From Bacillota bacterium (GTDB taxonomy: Bacteria > Bacillota > Clostridia > Acetivibrionales > DTU013): a stretch of 17,455 nt of DNA. Positions 14,400 through 17,455 of the stretch are shown one piece after another. Numbering within the stretch: position 1 is the first letter of the stretch; each line of letters begins with the position of its first letter. The DNA is taken from contig JAEZLF010000073.1 in the NCBI GenBank assembly GCA_023435925.1, forward strand, positions 1 through 17,455, given 5' to 3'. Both the position numbers and the translations under genes were made by a program. The notes under the pieces are model-generated. The model did not search any database, was not told where the DNA came from, and worked only from the letters and a program-made list of their open reading frames with translations.

Positions 14400-15007
14400 T
14401 AGTAATGCATCATGTATTTGATGAAATCAACATGCATTTACTTCACGATGACCAACCTTCTGTTTTTATTAATGAACAATCAGAAACGCCTCTGTTTGGG
14501 GAGTACCCCCTTAAAATGCTGAGCCGGCTGAAGCGGACAGAGCAATCACCCAAATATCATCCCGAGGGAAATGTGTGGAATCATACCATGCTGGTACTGG
14601 ATGAAGCGGCGGGTGTTAAAAGTCAAAGCCGGGATGAGAAAGCATTTATGTGGGCAGCTCTACTGCATGATATTGGAAAGCCTGATACGACAAAAAGCCG
14701 CAAGGGAAGAATCACTGCATATGACCATGACAAGCTGGGTGCGGTGCTTGCGGGAGAATTTCTGCAAGAGCTTACAGAGGATCAGGGGTTTATTAACAGA
14801 GTCGTGAACTTGACCCGATGGCATATGCAGATTCTTTATGTAGTCAATGATCTACCCTTTGCGGATGTAAAAACAATGAAAAAGCAAGCCGACATTCATG
14901 AAATTGCTTTGTTGGGTTTGTGTGACAGACTGGGAAGAGTAGGGGCAAATCGCAGTCAAGAGGAAAAAAACATCAAATTGTTTATCCGAAAATGCGAAAT
15001 GCCCTGA
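14396..15007 (+). CDS. HD-domain phosphohydrolase (HDIG type, 203 aa)
   Basis: This is a metal-dependent HD hydrolase. The pattern includes His63 (NVWNHTM), the paired His91-Asp92 in ALLHDIGKPDTTK, a further His111 in AYDHDKLGA and Asp177 in LLGLCDRLG. These are the ligands expected for a metal centre acting on phosphoesters. The sequence around HPEGNVWNHTML and LLHDIGKP resembles the HD part of bacterial tRNA nucleotidyltransferases, but no nucleotidyltransferase domain is attached. The protein is soluble. It starts at an ATG overlapping the stop of the 47-aa gene; Met4 is an alternative. It converges on the chemotaxis gene, 64 bp away, with no clear terminator between. The substrate is unknown. 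Confidence 0.88.
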   Translation: MIVMHHVFDEINMHLLHDDQPSVFINEQSETPLFGEYPLKMLSRLKRTEQSPKYHPEGNVWNHTMLVLDEAAGVKSQSRDEKAFMWAALLHDIGKPDTTKSRKGRITAYDHDKLGAVLAGEFLQELTEDQGFINRVVNLTRWHMQILYVVNDLPFADVKTMKKQADIHEIALLGLCDRLGRVGANRSQEEKNIKLFIRKCEMP

Positions 15008-15048
15008 CACTTATCGGCTAGTAGCTTCCGGCATCAGTCATATATACC

Positions 15049-15080
15049 AACCGCCTCATACTTTAACCGCCTCATATTTT
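15049..15080. repeat. 16-bp tandem duplication across the stop codon of the chemotaxis gene
   Basis: AACCGCCTCATACTTT (15049-15064) is followed directly by AACCGCCTCATATTTT (15065-15080), with one difference. The TGA stop of the minus-strand gene lies in the second unit, and an equivalent TGA occurs in the duplicate 16 bp further on. This looks like a recent slippage event with no effect on the protein. Confidence 0.8.
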
Positions 15081-17075
15081 AAACCTTGATACACTCTCTG
15101 CCAGACATTCGGAGCTTTGCTTCGCTGCATGCATTAACTTTGAGATATTGGACGCTCTATCCATTACATCCAGGGCTTTCTGAGAAATGTTCTGCGTTCC
15201 CTGTGCTTCCTCACTGTTTGAAATGGCAACTTCATTGATAGCCTTGACCATATTCTGTATGGAAGCAAGCAATTCCTCAGATGTTGATGAAAAATCGGTA
15301 ACCAGGTTCTGTATCGATGCCGCATCGTTATAATACTGCTCTCCGATTTCCACCATCGTTTTGTAATCGTTGATAACCTTTGTACCGATGAAATTCAAGG
15401 TTTTCTCCGAGCATAACACAAGGTTTTCGACGGACGTTATGGCCTCCTTGGTGACATCCCGAATCTTGGTAACGGTTTTCTTTGAGTTCTCCGCAAGTTT
15501 TCGTATTTCATCGGCTACAACCGCAAAACCCTTGCCCGCCTGTCCGGCCTTGGCAGCCTCAATCGCAGCGTTCAACGCCAGCAGGTTTGTCTGCTCTGCT
15601 ATCTGAAGTATAGACTCTGTAAAGGCATTGATTTTTCCTACCGCTTTCGATTGTGCTAATGCCTTTCTCATCTCCGAATCCATATCATTACGTATAGCAT
15701 GAGCCGCATTATGAGAAACAATAGCGTTTTCCTTCAAGTCCTGGGCGCGTTTGCGGATCTCTCTGACTACGGTCGAACCAGTCTGCGCTTTTTCAGCAGT
15801 AGACCGTACCGCGCTTTCAATTTCAATGGATGTTGCATTCATCTCTTCGGTAGAGGCGGCCGTTTCGCTGGTCACCTCAGACATTTCTCCGGTAGTGGCC
15901 GATACTTCGGCGATTCTCTCCAATAGTTCAGTCAGATGATCTGATGATACTAGAATATTCTCTATAACTTTATTGGCTTCGCTTATAACATCATGGATCA
16001 CAGTTCGTATAGATTGACTCATGACATTGACCGATTTCATAAGTACGCCGATTTCATCACGCCTGTTCATAAATTCATCAGGTAAATCCTTTGTGAAATC
16101 CGTTTTGGCTAATGTATTCAGATGCCCGGCAGCCACTTTTATCGGCTTTGATATACGGTTGGCCATGAATATCGATATTACCGATACGATGATGGCGGCT
16201 AAAATAATGAGGATAACTGTAATCAGTGTTGATGTATTCGCATGTCGATACACTTCATTTGATGGCGCTGTCACCACCACTTTCCAGCCGGTTGCCGGAA
16301 CTGTCGCATAGGCCCCAACCATTTCCTGACCGTCATCCTCGGGGAATTGGACGAAATCGCTGTCCTGCACCAATACACCTTGGTCAAACACTTCAATTTT
16401 GCCGGGGTTATTTGTAAATTCCTTATAATGCTTACCGATAAATTGCCAGGATTTGTGGAACAATATGTTTCCAGAGCCTGACATTAAATAGGCATATCCG
16501 GTTTCTCCTATTTGGATGGCCCCAATCGTGTTATCCAATACCTTTACAACCACATTGCTCTGGATAATGCCCTTAAAGTTTCCCGCATCGTCCAGCAAGG
16601 GAACTGCGATGGCAATGATTCTGGCGCCGGTACTATCGCTGGTCATAATATCGCTTATAGCAGGCTCCTTTGTCTCCTTCGCTGTAATAAAGTGCTGTTT
16701 ATCTGCCATATTTGGCCTCGTAGTAAAATTATCAATCATGCAGTTCCCGTCCTTGTCGGCCACTAGAGATGTTTCAACCTCCGAATCGGACTGATTGAGG
16801 ATTCGAAGGGTTTGCATGATATCCTCCATGCTCATATCGGAGAATTCGGGATGGGCCTGGTATAGCTCGGTTAGCTGCATAACCTTTGAACCGACCCATT
16901 GATCTAAAACCTTTGCATTCGAATTGGCGACCGCTACCTCCTGAGCTCTAATGTTCGCAGTAGTCGCGGTCAAGTATAGCTTAAGCTGAAAGGATGCAAG
17001 TATGAGGAGCGGTATAAGTGCCACGCATAAAAGAATGAGGATAAGCCGGAACTTCAAAGAATAGATGAACCTCAC
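15072..17075 (-). CDS. Methyl-accepting chemotaxis protein with dCache sensor
   Basis: This is a membrane chemoreceptor that senses an extracellular ligand and controls the CheA-CheW kinase. Its 667 residues run in order: TM1 (11-32), an extracellular double-Cache domain (about 35-280, with RPNMADKQHFITAKETKEPAIS and IAVPLLDDAGNFKGII-type landmarks), TM2 (283-306), HAMP (about 307-360) and a coiled-coil signalling domain. The conserved hairpin tip is AEQTNLLALNAAIEAAKAGQ with GKGFAVVADEIRKLAEN (493-530). Start is a GTG at 17075, 6 nt after GGAGGT. The ligand is not deducible; the Trp of the amino-acid-binding dCache signature was not found. A 16-bp palindrome precedes the ribosome binding site. 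No clear sigma-D promoter was found; a TATAAT at 17165-17170 lacks a good -35. Confidence 0.95.
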   Translation of the reverse strand: MRFIYSLKFRLILILLCVALIPLLILASFQLKLYLTATTANIRAQEVAVANSNAKVLDQWVGSKVMQLTELYQAHPEFSDMSMEDIMQTLRILNQSDSEVETSLVADKDGNCMIDNFTTRPNMADKQHFITAKETKEPAISDIMTSDSTGARIIAIAVPLLDDAGNFKGIIQSNVVVKVLDNTIGAIQIGETGYAYLMSGSGNILFHKSWQFIGKHYKEFTNNPGKIEVFDQGVLVQDSDFVQFPEDDGQEMVGAYATVPATGWKVVVTAPSNEVYRHANTSTLITVILIILAAIIVSVISIFMANRISKPIKVAAGHLNTLAKTDFTKDLPDEFMNRRDEIGVLMKSVNVMSQSIRTVIHDVISEANKVIENILVSSDHLTELLERIAEVSATTGEMSEVTSETAASTEEMNATSIEIESAVRSTAEKAQTGSTVVREIRKRAQDLKENAIVSHNAAHAIRNDMDSEMRKALAQSKAVGKINAFTESILQIAEQTNLLALNAAIEAAKAGQAGKGFAVVADEIRKLAENSKKTVTKIRDVTKEAITSVENLVLCSEKTLNFIGTKVINDYKTMVEIGEQYYNDAASIQNLVTDFSSTSEELLASIQNMVKAINEVAISNSEEAQGTQNISQKALDVMDRASNISKLMHAAKQSSECLAESVSRFKI

Positions 17076-17088
17076 AAGACCACCTCCG

Positions 17089-17104
17089 AATAATTCGAAT
17101 TATT
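17089..17104. promoter_or_regulatory. Perfect 16-bp palindrome in the chemoreceptor leader
   Basis: AATAATTCGAATTATT is its own reverse complement and ends 1 nt upstream of the GGAGGT of the chemoreceptor gene. It could be a dimeric repressor site or a small RNA hairpin beside the ribosome binding site. AT-rich chance is possible. Confidence 0.45.
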
Positions 17105-17165
17105 GACGCCCTTGGGGTACGCTAAATACACTGATACTTACATTTATGGATTTGTACGACTACAA

Positions 17166-17455
17166 TTATACATCACTTTTTTGATTTTTAATACTACTGA
17201 ACCTCATCCATTCCGGAAGCAGCAGTTTAAAGCCTCCTTTGGTGCCGGCACTTGCAAATAAGCTTTGAAGAACAATAAAGGTAAATAAAAATGCTGAGGT
17301 GATAATTCTTGGCCAGGATGCTTCAACAATACCAAGCAGCGGCACTACACGCTCTATAAGCGCGTTGATTAATACACCGAAAAGAGTGCCTATGGGAAGG
17401 CCTATACCGCCGGTTAGCATTACGCCGCCTATTACACTGGACGAAATAGCGTCAA
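17166..17455 (-). CDS. Sugar-type ABC transporter permease, C-terminal part (partial, start outside the window)
   Basis: The frame is open to the right edge and gives 95 complete residues. It begins DAISSSVIGGVMLTGGIGLP and continues IGTLFGVLINALIERVVPLLG. The [A/S]xxxxGGxxLTGGxG motif followed by GTLxGVLI is the conserved cytoplasmic loop of BPD_transp_2 permeases of the RbsC/MglC/YtfT type, which import ribose, galactose and similar sugars. Two hydrophobic helices and a short polar tail (SIKNQKSDV) follow. It lacks the N-terminal two thirds only because of the window edge. It points the same way as the chemoreceptor, 90 bp upstream of it, so the receptor might sense a related sugar. That link is inference from position only. 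Confidence 0.88.
   Translation of the reverse strand, partial: DAISSSVIGGVMLTGGIGLPIGTLFGVLINALIERVVPLLGIVEASWPRIITSAFLFTFIVLQSLFASAGTKGGFKLLLPEWMRFSSIKNQKSDV

Overview
The window looks like chromosomal DNA from an anaerobic, motile member of the Bacillota, most likely class Clostridia. The reasons are moderate GC, strong AGGAGG-type ribosome binding sites, sigma-A promoters, the Firmicutes style of the transporter and chemotaxis proteins, and two tiny ORFs of a kind I associate with clostridia. The genus cannot be settled from the sequence.

Layout. (1) 1-4713, minus strand: a branched-chain amino acid ABC transporter operon in the order livK-livH-livM-livG-livF. livF runs off the left edge. 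livK has a clear promoter, and a terminator-like hairpin separates it from the downstream genes. (2) 4980-5990, plus strand: a type I (cytoplasmic) L-asparaginase, divergent from livK. (3) 6031-13014: an accessory-looking segment with five co-directional genes of no recognised function (6384-12715). They encode a 112-aa protein, a 184-aa protein, a 975-aa zinc-ribbon/acidic-linker/WG-like repeat protein, a 111-aa protein and a 626-aa zinc-ribbon/Gln-Pro-linker/TPR protein. A near-consensus promoter precedes them. The block is bracketed by two same-orientation copies of a structured ~80-bp repeat, and a second hairpin repeat sits exactly 25 nt before the start codons of the first and last genes. 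A strong intrinsic terminator closes the block. Between the last gene and that terminator lies a frameshifted C-terminal remnant that looks like an N-acyl-D-amino-acid deacylase. (4) 13014-13790, minus strand: a NagD-like HAD-IIA phosphatase with its own promoter. (5) 13969-15007, plus strand: two tiny basic/polar proteins and an HD-domain phosphohydrolase, the last two overlapping by 4 bp. (6) 15072-17075, minus strand: a dCache/HAMP methyl-accepting chemotaxis protein. (7) 17166-17455, minus strand: the C-terminal end of a sugar-type ABC permease, cut by the right edge.

How the genes work together. The liv operon and the divergent asparaginase suggest a locus for amino acid uptake and use. 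The five-gene segment is the candidate for something undescribed. Two of its products pair an N-terminal zinc ribbon with a low-complexity linker and a repeat scaffold, so a multi-protein assembly is a reasonable guess, but no catalytic domain was recognised and the function is unknown.
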